DNA from: Parasponia andersonii
Lineage: Eukaryota > Streptophyta > Magnoliopsida > Rosales > Cannabaceae
DNA: 64,000 nucleotides
Reading direction: 5' to 3'
Assembly (NCBI GenBank): GCA_002914805.1
Contig: JXTB01000119.1
Coordinates: forward strand, 391,921 to 455,920
Under the pieces are notes generated by a model, which saw only the letters and a program-made list of their open reading frames with translations, was not told the DNA's origin and ran no database searches. A program made the position numbers and the translations under genes. How positions within the stretch are numbered: the first letter of the stretch is position 1; each line of letters begins with the position of its first letter. This document shows, piece by piece, positions 24,401 through 41,900 of this stretch.

Positions 24401-25937
24401 GTTCATTAAAATTTTCAAACTGGATACTTATAAAATGGAAAGATTCAACAAGGACATATAATGACAAATTAAATGCAAATACAAATAATTGTTATGAACA
24501 TCAAACCTATTTCTAAAGCCCCATATAAACTAGGAGAAGATCTAAATTTGCTAACATACAACCTAAAAAAAATAATAATAAAGAACATTAATACTACCAA
24601 ACACAACAACAAATTAACCTATGAGATCAAGGTAAATTTCTATAAGACATGACATACAATCTAGAAGCGAAAAAGAACCGGTTCCGAGTAATGTAGGGAC
24701 ATCAGCCGCATTAGGGGCATTTCTTTCAACCTTGGCATGCAAAGGAGAGGTTGCAATTGTCATCAACTGCTTCAGAAGCTTCAGCAGGTGGTCCTTCTCT
24801 ATGTGAGGATACCTAGAAATTGAATAAATGATCAATCATTCAAATCCAGGGAGTAAATATTGACAGTCCCAATCATTGCATGTGTGTGCGTGTGTGTGTG
24901 TGTGTAAATATTGAGAGAAGGAAACCAAAACAAACTTAATCCTAAAAATTCAACATTGACAAAATGGTCCAAAGTTGCTCTTTTATGAAATCTCTAAGTG
25001 TATGCAGTAGAGACGTAGGAGCAAGTTGCACCTTACTGGGGCTGGAGGATATGGATAAGAAAGAAGGTCACAGCATAGCCAGTGCCAAACTGGAAACAAA
25101 TAAGCATATATTTGACTGACACCAACCTCAGTAAGGAATATTATCAAGACAGACTAAAAGGATTCAGAATATTACAAACGTCAAGATCTTCAAATAAAAA
25201 GAAACTTCGGTTTTATAAAAGAATAAAAAAGTTTGGCATGGGTTTTGATCTTCTTAATCTTGACACTTATGGAGTGGATGACAAACTATTTCATTAGAGA
25301 GGGTTATAAGATATTCCAAGTCTATCTTCCTACTGGCAGTTTCTATATTTGATCTTTTTAAGGAAATACAAAAAAGAAAAAAAACTGTGTTTGGCATACT
25401 TGAATGCAAACTGATTGAGTAACATCGAAATGTAAGACTCACAATGGACAATAAGAAAGAGAAAAATTAAAGGAATTAAACTTGAGAACTCTGTAGTAGA
25501 TAAAGCATAACTACGAAATTACCATGGTAAGCCTTGAACTTATAGTACGATAAGCTTAGAACACTTAAAAAACATGCATACCTCTCCACGAGTTTAGCAT
25601 AAGTCAAAGGGAAGGAGATGCCATCATCATCATCATCCCCACGGCGTACACCTTCCCTCGAAAACCAAGCGTGATATCTTCTAGGTAAAAGCTGACGTTC
25701 CATAAGCTCATCCAAGAGTTGGGAAAAAGTACTCTTGCATGGCCCAAAAGACAGAAAGTGCAAAATCAAAAAGTAAACTTCTCTAAGATCAATATCTACT
25801 TCCGTCTCAACAGCTTGACAACTAGTGCTCTCTACATTTTCAATTTGAGTCTTCTCAGACACCTTATTAGAAAATTTACAAGGCGCCGTCTTAAAAGAAG
25901 GCACGCCAACAGAAGACGTGCGCTTCCAAGGTTCCAT
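15459..25937 (-). CDS. WD40-repeat and bromodomain protein, BRWD/PHIP type (1704 aa, 23 coding exons)
   Basis: This is a nuclear chromatin-reader protein of the BRWD/PHIP family. Coding exons: 25582-25937, 24658-24812, 23033-23272, 22457-22566, 22233-22310, 22047-22153, 21661-21755, 21451-21581, 21221-21324, 21064-21141, 20837-20915, 20529-20697, 20163-20233, 19727-19807, 19561-19631, 19370-19466, 19204-19263, 19040-19094, 18555-18949, 16676-18454, 16010-16561, 15864-15922, 15459-15651. All junctions are GT-AG and the frame stays open. Seen: WD repeats at about residues 240-640 (LRGHRDAVYC, GADDRLVKIWSM, SGSNDFVVRVWRLPDG, SAGYDGRTIVWDIWEG), a basic/acidic region (LRRSKRKKHK), a long low-complexity charged exon (845-1437), then a segment like the PHIP crypto-Tudor domain (CQVWWKHENGEGGMWWNGRI) and a C-terminal bromodomain-like helix bundle (NNYYRSLEAVKNDIRVMLSN). 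By memory the orthologues are At2g47410/At5g49430. An alternative donor adds 13 residues (see findings). Confidence 0.93.
23273..24657 (-). other. Long intron of the BRWD-type gene, possible old insertion
   Basis: This 1.4-kb intron is far longer than its neighbours. It contains loosely inverted GGAATG...CATTCC blocks (about 23,455-23,880) that could be a degenerate MITE. No coding sequence is seen. Confidence 0.4.
24883..24906. repeat. (GT)n microsatellite
   Basis: A dozen GT units with one interruption (GC) lie in the intron between the first two coding exons of the BRWD-type gene. Confidence 0.85.
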
Positions 25938-26700
25938 GTTTTTAGAGCAACCTGAAACATCAGAACATTTACTTGCTCAATTTAAGTAACCACATTCGAC
26001 ACATTATATATCATACAAGCCCACTATCTTAAAAATAAAAAATAAAAAATTACCATACAAGTTCTTCAAAACGAAAGAGACAGCGAAACATCTAGCAACA
26101 CAAACCTTAACAAATTAATACCAATGGTTAATATGAGAACTCGATAACTGTGTCCGATACATTCAGTTGAGTCTTTAGTATTATTCCACAAAACTACACA
26201 TATCAAACCTATCTAAGGACACAAATGGAGAAATGAATCCAATAGAATAATTAGAAATTAATCAACAAGCCAAGTTCAATAATATAATAAGTAACTACAT
26301 GCAACTAAAGCTATGAGAAAACAATCACTTTGGTTTCTCAGATTGAGACATTTGGGTTTCATTCAAAGGAAGTTAAAAAGTGAGACACAAGTATATAAAA
26401 CTGAAAACTTTGTTGCCGCCATAATGCAACTAGTTCCTTGAGACATAAACAACAAAATCCAAAGCTCGAATGTCTTTCATATGAATTTCCGAAATGGAAA
26501 ATGAAAATCACAAGATCTAATTTTTTTTCTCAAATAAAAAAGGAAAAAAAAAAAGAATTGTGTGCAATAAATAAGACGCAATAATAATAATTACCTTAAA
26601 AAGGGTCGGCTTGGATGAGAGAAAGAAAGGTTCAGATGTTTAGTCCCATAGATGGAAACTAAAATCCTTAGAATGAAAAAGGAAAAGAACATGGGTTTTG
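25938..26700 (-). other. 5' UTR and leader intron of the BRWD-type gene
   Basis: A leader exon ends at a clear donor (TTTTTAAG|GTAATT, last exon base 26,595). The acceptor (GTTTCAG|GTTGC) gives an exon starting at 25,951, 14 bases before the ATG at 25,937. The transcription start is probably around 26,640-26,720. Confidence 0.65.
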
Positions 26701-27780
26701 CTTTGGGGCTTCCTAGGTTGAGGGAGAGTTTGTCCGAACGGACGACCTCACTCTTTTTTATTTTTTATTTTTTTCATTTTTCAAATTCCTTTTTGGGTTT
26801 TGTTCGAATTCTTGAGTTTATAGTTTGGTTCTTTCTGGTTAACAGAAGAACAGGAAAAGCTACAAAATAGTGGGTTTGTAAAATAAAATAAAATTAATAT
26901 TTGATTAGGAAGAGTTAAAGAATACAAAACAATCCAACGATCTAATACGATGATATTTCTCTCGAAATGGAATAATTACAGTAACAGTAGAGAGGCGATG
27001 GAAATGACAACCCTGTCCACTCACCTACGGCACTACGGTACTTTCCGTACGGTTCAATAGCTCCAACGAATGACAACTCGAAAAGTGGGTCAGGAAAAGG
27101 GCAAAAAAAAAACCTTAGAGCGACGCCGTCACGGGGAGTTTCTTAGAGAACTCCTTCAGTCTCCAATGTGCAACCAATACGAGTTTGACCAATTTATCAT
27201 GGACCGGTTCACTGTATCGTACGCGTATGTCCAGACGCACCCTTGTCTAAATTTGGCAAAGGATTTGTTTAGGGCGAGTGTTTTTATTTCTTTCTGATCA
27301 GGAATCTATTTTTTCGCGCTAAAACATAACCAGATCTACGAGTGTCATAACTACGCGTCACGATTTTATTAAACTGAAACAAACAGTAAATGAGAAACTA
27401 TTACCCATTACATTAGAATTTGGTCTTCTATTAGGACACAATATAATTAGTCGTGGCCAGTACACCCAATTTTTTACACAACCTAAAATAAAATGGGAAA
27501 GCTCCACTCAAAAAAATAAATAAATAAAATGGGAAAGCACCATATAACATAAAGGCATGGCCCGATAGTTTGCGCAACAAAAACTACAGTAACTCGAGGT
27601 GGTTCTTGAAATATTCCTAATTAATTTGTTAGTTAAATTAAATAAAATCTAATCTAACCTAATCATATGGCCCAAATACAATCTTTCGGCTAATGGGCCA
27701 AAAATCTAAACATTTCCATTCAAGTACAAAAAGATCTGAACTTCAAACCAAAAAAGGGGTAAATTTTTAACACTTCCTCC
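26701..27780. other. Intergenic spacer between BRWD-type gene (5') and MCM7 (3')
   Basis: The spacer contains the BRWD promoter side and the MCM7 3' UTR end. A 75-codon + frame at 27,070-27,297 has no recognisable domain and I do not call it a gene. Confidence 0.5.
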
Positions 27781-27801
27781 ATATAAAGGAGCTCATACAT
27801 A

Positions 27802-33215
<5,414 letters not shown>

Positions 33216-33319
33216 GGCCGATTTCTAGGGCACGGAGAGAAGAAAGAGTGAAAAAGAGAGAAGTCTCCGTCTCAGTCTGAGGGAAGAGACTCTGGGAGAG
33301 ATGAAGTGAGATGAGGGAG

Positions 33320-33370
33320 TTGGATTTGGCGGCAAATGACTATAGAGCCTCGGGTTTTGGCGGGAAGAGG
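33320..33370 (-). promoter_or_regulatory. MCM7 promoter with two E2F-type sites
   Basis: On the + strand TTTTGGCGGGAA (33,355-33,366) is a canonical E2F/DP site, and TTTGGCGG (33,325-33,332) is a second one. They lie 110-150 bases upstream of the MCM7 start codon. Plant MCM genes are established E2F targets switched on at G1/S. Confidence 0.75.
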
Positions 33371-33510
33371 GTCTTACGCTCCCATGTGATCGGCTACATT
33401 GTAATGTGACGCATAAACGGACGGCTAGGATGTATTGATTGGAAATAAGAAAAATAATAAATAAATAAAAAGTGGGGTTGAGAAGGACAAAGGGAAAACT
33501 CAAAATGTAA

Positions 33511-33582
33511 TGTGGCTGCTGGGATTCGAGCCCAGGTCTCCACGGCCACAACGTGGAATTCTCACCACTAAACTACAGCCAC
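33511..33582 (-). tRNA. tRNA-His (GTG anticodon)
   Basis: The minus strand reads GTGGCTGTAGTTTAGTGG and so on. It has a perfect 7-bp acceptor stem (GTGGCTG/CAGCCAC), discriminator A (33,511), A box TAGTTTAGTGG, anticodon stem CCACG/CGTGG around TT-GTG-GC, and B box GGCTCGAATCCC. Its 72 bases match the plant nuclear tRNA-His pattern; CCA is not encoded and G-1 would be added after transcription. A T4 run follows a few bases downstream on the minus strand as the RNA polymerase III terminator. It sits about 300 bases upstream of the MCM7 start codon in the same orientation. Confidence 0.97.
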
Positions 33583-33589
33583 GGTTGTG

Positions 33590-34335
33590 TTAGGGAAGAT
33601 AATTTTAAATATTTTACTTAATTTTAAGAATTAGATACCATTCGTTCTTTAGTTTTTTATTAAAAAGAAATAATAATAACTGACCTTTCCAAATTGTAAT
33701 CAAACAAATTGACGGCACATTTGGTTTAATATTCGAAATTTATTATTCAAATCCAAAAATACCGTTTTATATAGAATATTAGAAGAATAAATGTTTTATC
33801 CAATCAACTTTCTATATAAAAGTTATTTTTGAATTTAAAGAATAGAATTTGAATCTTATATCAAACGTGCTGTTAACTTTCATAAACAAAAATAAATCTT
33901 TAGCATACGTCAATTTTTCTCTTTTAATTGAGTGAACAAACAACAGAATTCCACCTCAATAGAGAATTCACAAAATAAAGCACGATAAATTTGGTCGAGA
34001 CAACCAACGTTCCTTTTTTTGTGTACAATGACAATCAAAACTAGAAAATCTTAGCTTCTCCTTTAATTTGATGAATGGCGCTATGAGGTTTTTTTTTTTT
34101 TTTTTTAAATGGTGAACTTAACTATGTCAATTTCACAGGTTAAAAGAGTGCAAAAACATCGAAATATTAAACGACATGTTTTTTAAATGCATGTTGGGCA
34201 AATGTTATCAAAAGAGGATCACTGTTGCACCGCTCTTTCGTATATAAACGACAATTAACCTATACCCACATAAAAATAAAAATAAAAATAAAATAAAATA
34301 AAAACCATCTAATTCGCATATACTTCATAGGAAAA
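33590..34335. other. AT-rich spacer upstream of tRNA-His
   Basis: The stretch has no gene and shows only homopolymers and AT-rich unique sequence. A TTA trinucleotide at 34,336-34,338 borders the next mobile element. Confidence 0.5.
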
Positions 34336-34338
34336 TTA

Positions 34339-35025
34339 TGCCCATTTGGTGGTGAGACTGGACTCTTTTGTCCAGTCCCGTGTTGGGGCTCGGTGAAAGA
34401 TTGGACAAAGGAGTCCCAATCTCCTTCTTAGTTCATTTATTATGGAACTAAATTATACAAATAGAACTTGGGTTAATTTAGTCCCAGGCCAACATCTTTT
34501 GTTTTTTTATTATTTCCTTATTTCTTTAATAGTTTATTTAGCAAATATAAATATAAATATTAATTAAATTTTTATTTTTATTTTTAACTAAAAATGTATA
34601 TTTTATTTCTATATACCTATTTTTATAAATAAATTAAAGTAATATTATTTTATATAATTATCATTTAAATTTGTTTTTTCTATTTTTGGAAATATTTATT
34701 TGTAAATAAAACATAGTTAGAACTATATTAAGAAAAGTTGTTATCTTTATAAAAAAATCCGTATCCCATTTAAAAAAAATTAAACATATAACAATTATTA
34801 AAAATAAAATAAAATAATGTTTTCCTATTTATGATTTAATTTTTTTCACTAATTTATGAAATATTTATCTTCTTATTTCATAAAAAATATTATGAAAATT
34901 ACATTAATAAACTTTTTATTACGTGTGTATGCTCTAATTATATGTTACACCAAAATAGAGTATAATACTAAATAGTTCAATATAGTATAGTCCATCCAAT
35001 CCTGTTCTACATACCACGTGAGCCG
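34339..35025. mobile_element. MITE, possible PIF/Harbinger type (family B, copy 1)
   Basis: The interior shares long stretches with the reverse complement of 46,163-46,632. These include GGGTTAATTTAGTCCCAGGC versus GGGTTAATTTAATCCCAAGC, TTTTTAACTAAAAATGTAT in both, and a far part with TTACACCAAA and CCATCCAATCCTGTT. It is bounded by TTA at 34,336-34,338 and 35,026-35,028, the size and sequence of PIF/Harbinger duplications. The termini (TGCCCATTTGGTGG and CGGCTCACGTGGTA) are only weakly inverted. There is no coding capacity. The boundaries are approximate and the superfamily is inference. Confidence 0.65.
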
Positions 35026-35911
35026 TTAAACTTCCAACGACAAGTAGTAATGATTGTTTTGCTGAGAGATTTGAATGTCTTGAAGGATACCTGTTCAAAC
35101 ATTTCACTTTTTTATTTTTGTTATTCATCACGTCACTGATCTCCAGTTGTAACTATGACTGCTAGAATACTTTTCTAAGTCTTATTACATTTTTCGATTG
35201 TGTAGTGAATACGAACCAATAGTCGTGTATTAAACAAACACTTTCTTTTTTCCATTCAAAATCAACAAGCGATTAAGCGGGACAGGAACTCATAAGTTAA
35301 TGTATAGACAGGAACTCATAAGTTAATGTGTACACATGCACATATACGCAATTTCTTATTAACTAAATCTGAAATATATTGAATAGCTTCAAACAACCAA
35401 ACAAAAGAAAGGAGAAGTTAGAAGCAGCAACTCAAAACTGTACCAACCGCATACCTTTCATACAGCCTGATTAAAGTCAGCAATGTAATTATATCAAAAG
35501 TCTTCACACAAATCTGGCCATATTTCATACGAGTTTAGATGCTATAAGCCCCAAAAGGTAGCGGACTTCTATTGCATTTATAAGCTGCAATTCATGGGGA
35601 GCTTGAAATAGTGATAAAATCTGTCAAACTAAAGAGAGACACTATTATTTTCTGCTTATATCAGGGCGAGATGAAAGAATCCTGGCGTTGTTGACGCTGC
35701 AGCCTCGAATCAATTACCAGATGGAGTACCAAAGCTGAAGACTCCTGTTAGCAAAATCTCATAGCCACAGCGGAAATTTGGATAACTTAATAGTTTCCTC
35801 CAGACAGACACCAAAACTGAACCAACGGAAAAATTGCTACTATCTCAGAAGCAAAACAATACCAGTCACGAAAACGAAAAGCATAAAAGATAACTGTGTC
35901 ACCTTCAGATG

Positions 35912-38900
35912 TTATTGAGAGACTGGATTCTGTTCTCTGGTTTTTACCAATTTTGCTTGTATGAGCTTGTCCAATATGGGGGGCTCCAAAGGTATTGGAT
36001 CAAGACAACGTTCTGAAGCAGCAACAATTACCTGCTCAACAGGACAATGTCATAAAATCCCACTAATAACACTACAGAAAACTGATGAAAAATATATCAA
36101 TAGGCCCGAAAGAGAAACAGATAAACATTTACAATCCAACAACAGGGGATGGGGGGAGAAGAAGAAACAGAGGAAAAGAAGGTAAATCTTGAAAAGCAAT
36201 ACTAAATTAATGGGAGAAGTTGCAAGAATCCAAGTTCAGTTTATATCCCGAGTACGACTATTTTCCTACTACCTCATCTTGTATAATATCTTCCTATTAC
36301 CTCATCGAGTAAAAAATCAATAGCAGCTTCATCTTCAACAATTTCCTTTAAAGGATTCCTTACGAACTGAATATCCAATTGAATTTGCTGGAATCCGCTT
36401 CGATTGAAGGTTTGCAGACGTACAAATTCTTGCAGGCTCTTTAGGCAGAGCTTTACTACCATCGCTACAACCGACTCCTGCAATTTGCAAGCAAACTAAT
36501 TCTTGTAGATACCAAACCAGTTCATTATTGCAACTACAAAAGCATGGTCAGAACAAAATTACCTGATTAAATTCAACTTTTGTAAAAATTTCAACTTTTT
36601 GCTTGAATAATTTTGCTAGATGGGTCTCAAGAAGCTGACTCCTAGCCCTTTGGGTATTTGACCGGCTTAATTTTTCCTCTCGTAATGGATTGCTCCAAGA
36701 CGAGTTTGTGCTTCCATTGCTGTCAGTCCTACGATGCCTGCGGCGTCCTTCAGGTAAAATATGCTTTACTTCATTTCCTATAGCTTCCAACTAGCACAGG
36801 TGACGAGGGGGAGAAAAATAGTAAACTTTCTTGCAAAACATACTACATACAATATTTAAAAACATAAAATTTTGCAGACATGCTACATACAACATTTATA
36901 AACATACAATTCAACAATCAGGCACGCAACCAAATTCAAACCTATCTTGACTATTACTATAAAAAGGAAAAGCACGGGTCTTCTAACCTCGTGGAGAAAT
37001 AAATCAACAAACATATGAACTTCTCTGGGCTCCTTGTGCTGTTGAATGTGCCACGATGATAGAAAATATAAAGTCAAATTACCGCATTTGCTAATTATTT
37101 TCTTTCATATGTGAAATACGTAGAATAATTGCACACAGAGCAACCTGACCTTGACCCAGTTTGGTGTTGTAAACCTCTTCTTCAAGAGTACAGACACCCT
37201 CCGAGTTCTCATATTTATATACTGAAAGGATAAGAGCAAAAGGTCAAATTATTATTGAAACTCATAATTATATTCAAAATGCTCATACAACCATAAAAAA
37301 GGTAATACAAACCAATTTGTTATGTGCAACATGTAGGTAAATAACAAGAGAAAAGATCCTATTATTTCTTACTGTATATTCAGGATAACATGTTGCCTTT
37401 ATGTGATTCATATCACGATTCACAAAAGTAGAGCAATCCACTAATCCACCTTATCATTTTGAATAATTTACTATAAAATATATTGAATTATATATGACTC
37501 ATACAAGGTGCAGAAACTTTTCACCAGCTGAACGAAAAATTCTACAAATTTCTCCAGGCACAAAGGCAGGTCCATATTCAGGGCCTCTGATACCACCGCC
37601 GGAAAAGGAAGCAGCTATTTCCTGAAAATTAGAAGAAATGAAATGTCAACAAAGCTCCTGCAGAGTTGGAGCAAAATAACTAAACACTATTGATGCGGTA
37701 TAAACGAACAGAACATAAAATTATTGGCCACATCTCCTTGCCTCGGTGATTCTTGGGATGGCAGTTTGTTCAATAAAAAGAGAAAGTTGGGCCAGCACTA
37801 GTACAATGCCAGCCAAAACTTGATCATGACTAGATGAAATTTTTCTCCCTGACAGCAAGACTAAGCGATCATCAAGTTTCCTAAAGAAATCTTGAAATCC
37901 TTCCTGAACCCAATCATTGATCCAGTCTTTCAATTTAACTAGTAGCTCTAACTCATCATCCAGAAGCAGGCGGAAGTCCTGGAATAAAGGGAGAAATAAA
38001 TGATAAGGTAACAGTACAGAAGCATCACACACATATGCACCTGATTAGAATTAAAAAAAACAAAAAGCTAACTATATCCTAAAAATCTATTTAAAAAGTA
38101 TGAAATATAAAGTAACGAGAACTGTGAACAACAATACGTAAACTGATGCCTTACTTATTTAGACCCATTTTCCAAAACCATTAAAGTATCAATTTGCTAG
38201 TATTTAGTCAATTATTGCATTCACGGTATCGTATATATTACCAGTAAGACATCCATACTGCCTTGAAGCACTTTTTTCTTGCTCGCTTCCAAAGCAACTT
38301 GCAATAAATCCTTTTCTACCCCATCCTTCTGTTCAGTATGGGCTTTAGTGAGGGCATCTGCAAGTTCAAACAAATTTAAGTTAGAGTTCCAAGTCTCTTC
38401 TAAGATAAACTCAGGCAATGAAGAAATACTTTGACATACTTCTTTCTTCTGTTTTTATTTTTCATTTCTACCACACCCATAAAAAATCTTGATTGTCAAG
38501 ATTGAATGTTCAACAAAAGATAATTCTCACTATCTAATATGAGGTGATAGTATAAACTTCCAACTCAATACAGTAATCTGATTTTGTAAGAAGCCGCTAA
38601 CTTTTTTTGTTCTTGCTCTTCCGCAATATCTCTCAGCATATTAATCAGCACATTTCATTTTCTTTTCAAATATTAGGGTGAAGTGAAACTGTAAAGACAA
38701 AATGCAAGAGAAAGCTGATGAGGGCAGAAGTTCTTAAGAAAAGATTAGCGTCAAGGATCTAACAGAGACTGGCTGTGGATGGTGTTAAATAAATCGAATT
38801 TAAACAATAGAAGGAACTTTATAACTGTAACAGTATCATGACCTGCTATATCAAGTAGAAGATGAGAATATGTATTTGCAACATACTGTTTAACGACCGC

Positions 38901-41900
38901 CTGAGAAGCCTGCAAACAAATAAATATATATTTATGTTTTATGATTATTCTAAGAACTTTCAGCTTGTCCTTAAAAATGATAATCAAGTTTGACAAGGAT
39001 TTTCAGCAACCCAAAATAAAAAGGAAAAAGTCCGACTAGAGGTTAGATTAAACTAAGAGTAATACTGAACATGGAATAATAGTAGCAAATATAAAAGCAG
39101 TTCAGGACAAAACCTCCAGACAGTAATCCCCAAGAACAGCCTCATGAACCACATCATCCATCAGAAGGACATCTGTCCATATAATTCCTGCATATGGCGT
39201 TTGATTAAGCATTTCGGAGTATAACTTATCAGGTTGCAAATGGCGGGCAACCAATAAAAAACAAACTTCCAAATAGTAGCAACCTCGGGAAAGCTAGAAG
39301 GAAATTATTTTCACAAGACAAAACATAATCAGTCTACATCTAGCCTAGCATTTGATAATTGTTATTTAAAAAGTATAGAACACTCTAAAAATCCCAAGAG
39401 GACAAACAAGCAAAATGTTAAGGACCCTACGATCACCATCCAAGAAAAACACAGGTATGTGATCCAGATTAACACAGCCAAAAAGCCTAAAAGATTTCCA
39501 GTGAAAAGTATCCAGATGAACATTGCAAAACTAGCTGAAAAGATTCCCATGACGAGTATTAAAACTGGTTATGTTACACAAAAGCCAATGGGAAGCTCTC
39601 CAAAAAGATCATATTATCGAAGCAAACAATGATGGCTTCTCAGCATCAGTGAAGGAGACCATGAAGGCCGCCCTCTAGCATGCACGAAGGAATTTTCTTT
39701 CTAGCCATCAATAAATATTTATTTCCTCACAGTACAGAAACCACAATAGATGATGTTCATTTACATAAGAATGTTTTTTTTTTCTTTTTTCATTCACAAT
39801 GAACAGAGGTAAAAATATAACTTGAAGAAGAAGTAGAAGAACCAAAAAAAAAAAAATGCGCTCCCCCATACTTAATGTAGACAAAACCAATATTACAAAG
39901 TCACAAATACAAGATGCCTCAAGCACACTTTAGAAAGTAAACTAGAATAACGAAAAGTTCTCCAATGGGTTGAAAAATTACTGCTAAATGCTTAAAAGGA
40001 CAAGCAAAATAATGGTGAAAGGTGTGTATTTAAATATTCATAGTACTTACGAAGAACACGCGATAGATCCGCTGAACCAATCCGATTCTTCACATATTCC
40101 TCAGTGGTTTCAAAATGCCTAATGGAACAAACACCAATTAGATTGCATGAGCAAAATGTTTCAGCACTTCTAAAAATATCTCAATCAATAAAAAATTAGT
40201 TGGCAGATATAGTACAGCAGGTAGGAGGGTTTAAACAAGGTGATGCCTTACTTGGCAACCAAATCTTTTGCAAGTTTAGTAAGTTGCTCATCTGAATCAG
40301 GAAATATTACTCGATAAGCACGGATAGCCTCCGCAAACTCACGAACAGAAGCCTAAATATGGAATAGCTTAGATCAAATAATCTGTCAACACAACTCCAC
40401 AAGACAGCTGCAGGTGGAACAAGTAAAGACTCAACAAGATCCAAATGCAAAATAAGAGAACTAAATGCATAGGATGTATTCCAAAAAAACTGCGGTAGGC
40501 ATATGCTAGTGGGAGAAAAAAGTCTCTGGCAGGAAGGCATAAATTAGCCTCCCAATCCTAGATCAAATTAGCTAACACATACAGTTGACAAACTAAGTTT
40601 TAACCTGGAATCTCATTTATGCAGACAAAGAACAATAAAATTTCCCATCATATGCTTATATGGTATAACTATAAAGTCAAATATAAAGGTTGTTGATCAC
40701 AAAGCCTTATTCATTTTCTCCTTGATGATTCTAAACATACTCAGAAACGAAGGCAAGAATAACAGCAGAACAAAATCTATCAGGATGCAATCCTCCAGCA
40801 GAAAAAAAAAGTCACACTTCCAAATACGGTACAAACATAAATCTTGCATATCCAAACCGAAATTCTGACTTGTTTCTAGGAAGATAAACTTAAATGACCA
40901 ATGTTTAGATGTACTTTAGATTAAAAGGTTACAGAAAATAACTTAAGAGAGGAATAAGCAAGGCTGCATGCTTAAGAATGGAGTTATCTTCAACACATTC
41001 AATATTAGATATGCTAAATCATAAAAGTGCTCCAAACTTAAAAGGAAATTAGTATTAATTAGTATGCCAACAGAAGCAGCTAATGTTTCTGTGTTTGCAT
41101 CCGTTTCTTCACACCTAAACAACTGAAAATAAGAAACCAAAATGACATTGGGTGTTACTACTCACTTCATGTGCGGTAGTTGGAACTGATGTGGACAAAT
41201 TTCTTTGTTCAGAAGGATCATTGGAATCCACTGGAGCACAAGATATGTCTTCCATATTCAGTTGTAGGTCCACAAGGGATTGTTCTAACTTTTCAAGTAG
41301 CTTAGCCTGTAGGCTGTCCACCTGCCAAAACGTGGGTTTTCTGTCATCAAATTCACAGCTATATATCAGAGAAGATTCTCGATAGTTTTTAATTTTTCTT
41401 TCAATTTCAGCGTAATCCAATTACCCATACAGAAATGTTCTTAATCTATGATAAAAGTAATACATATAGTAAGCTATAAGATTTTTGAGTAGCACTTACT
41501 AGATATTTCTTCTCTTTCCAAATTCCTACTAACTATAATTTAACATAATCCTATGCCAATTTGAAGCATGAAATGAAAGGTTTAGCACTTAACTTTAGGA
41601 TTGACAATCATTTAAGCTGATATAGATATTTCTTCTCTTTCCAAATTCCTACTAACTACAATTTAACATAATCCTATGCCAATTTGAAGCATGAAATGAA
41701 AGGTTTAGCACTTAACTTTAGGATTGAACAATCATTTAAGCTGATAATAAATATTAAAGAAAAAGTGCAGTACAAACCGGGAAATCTAGCTGCTTAAGAA
41801 GCACCGCAGCCTCAGCTCTTGCTTGTATGGATTCAGAATCTGAGAATAGCTTACCCTGAAAAAAGAAGTCGGCATATGATATGGCAAAATTTTGAAAAGG

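Noticed and set aside
27070-27297. 75-codon + strand frame between the BRWD-type gene and MCM7
   Set aside because: No recognisable domain, no promoter or codon signal, and its composition resembles the spacer. Probably chance.
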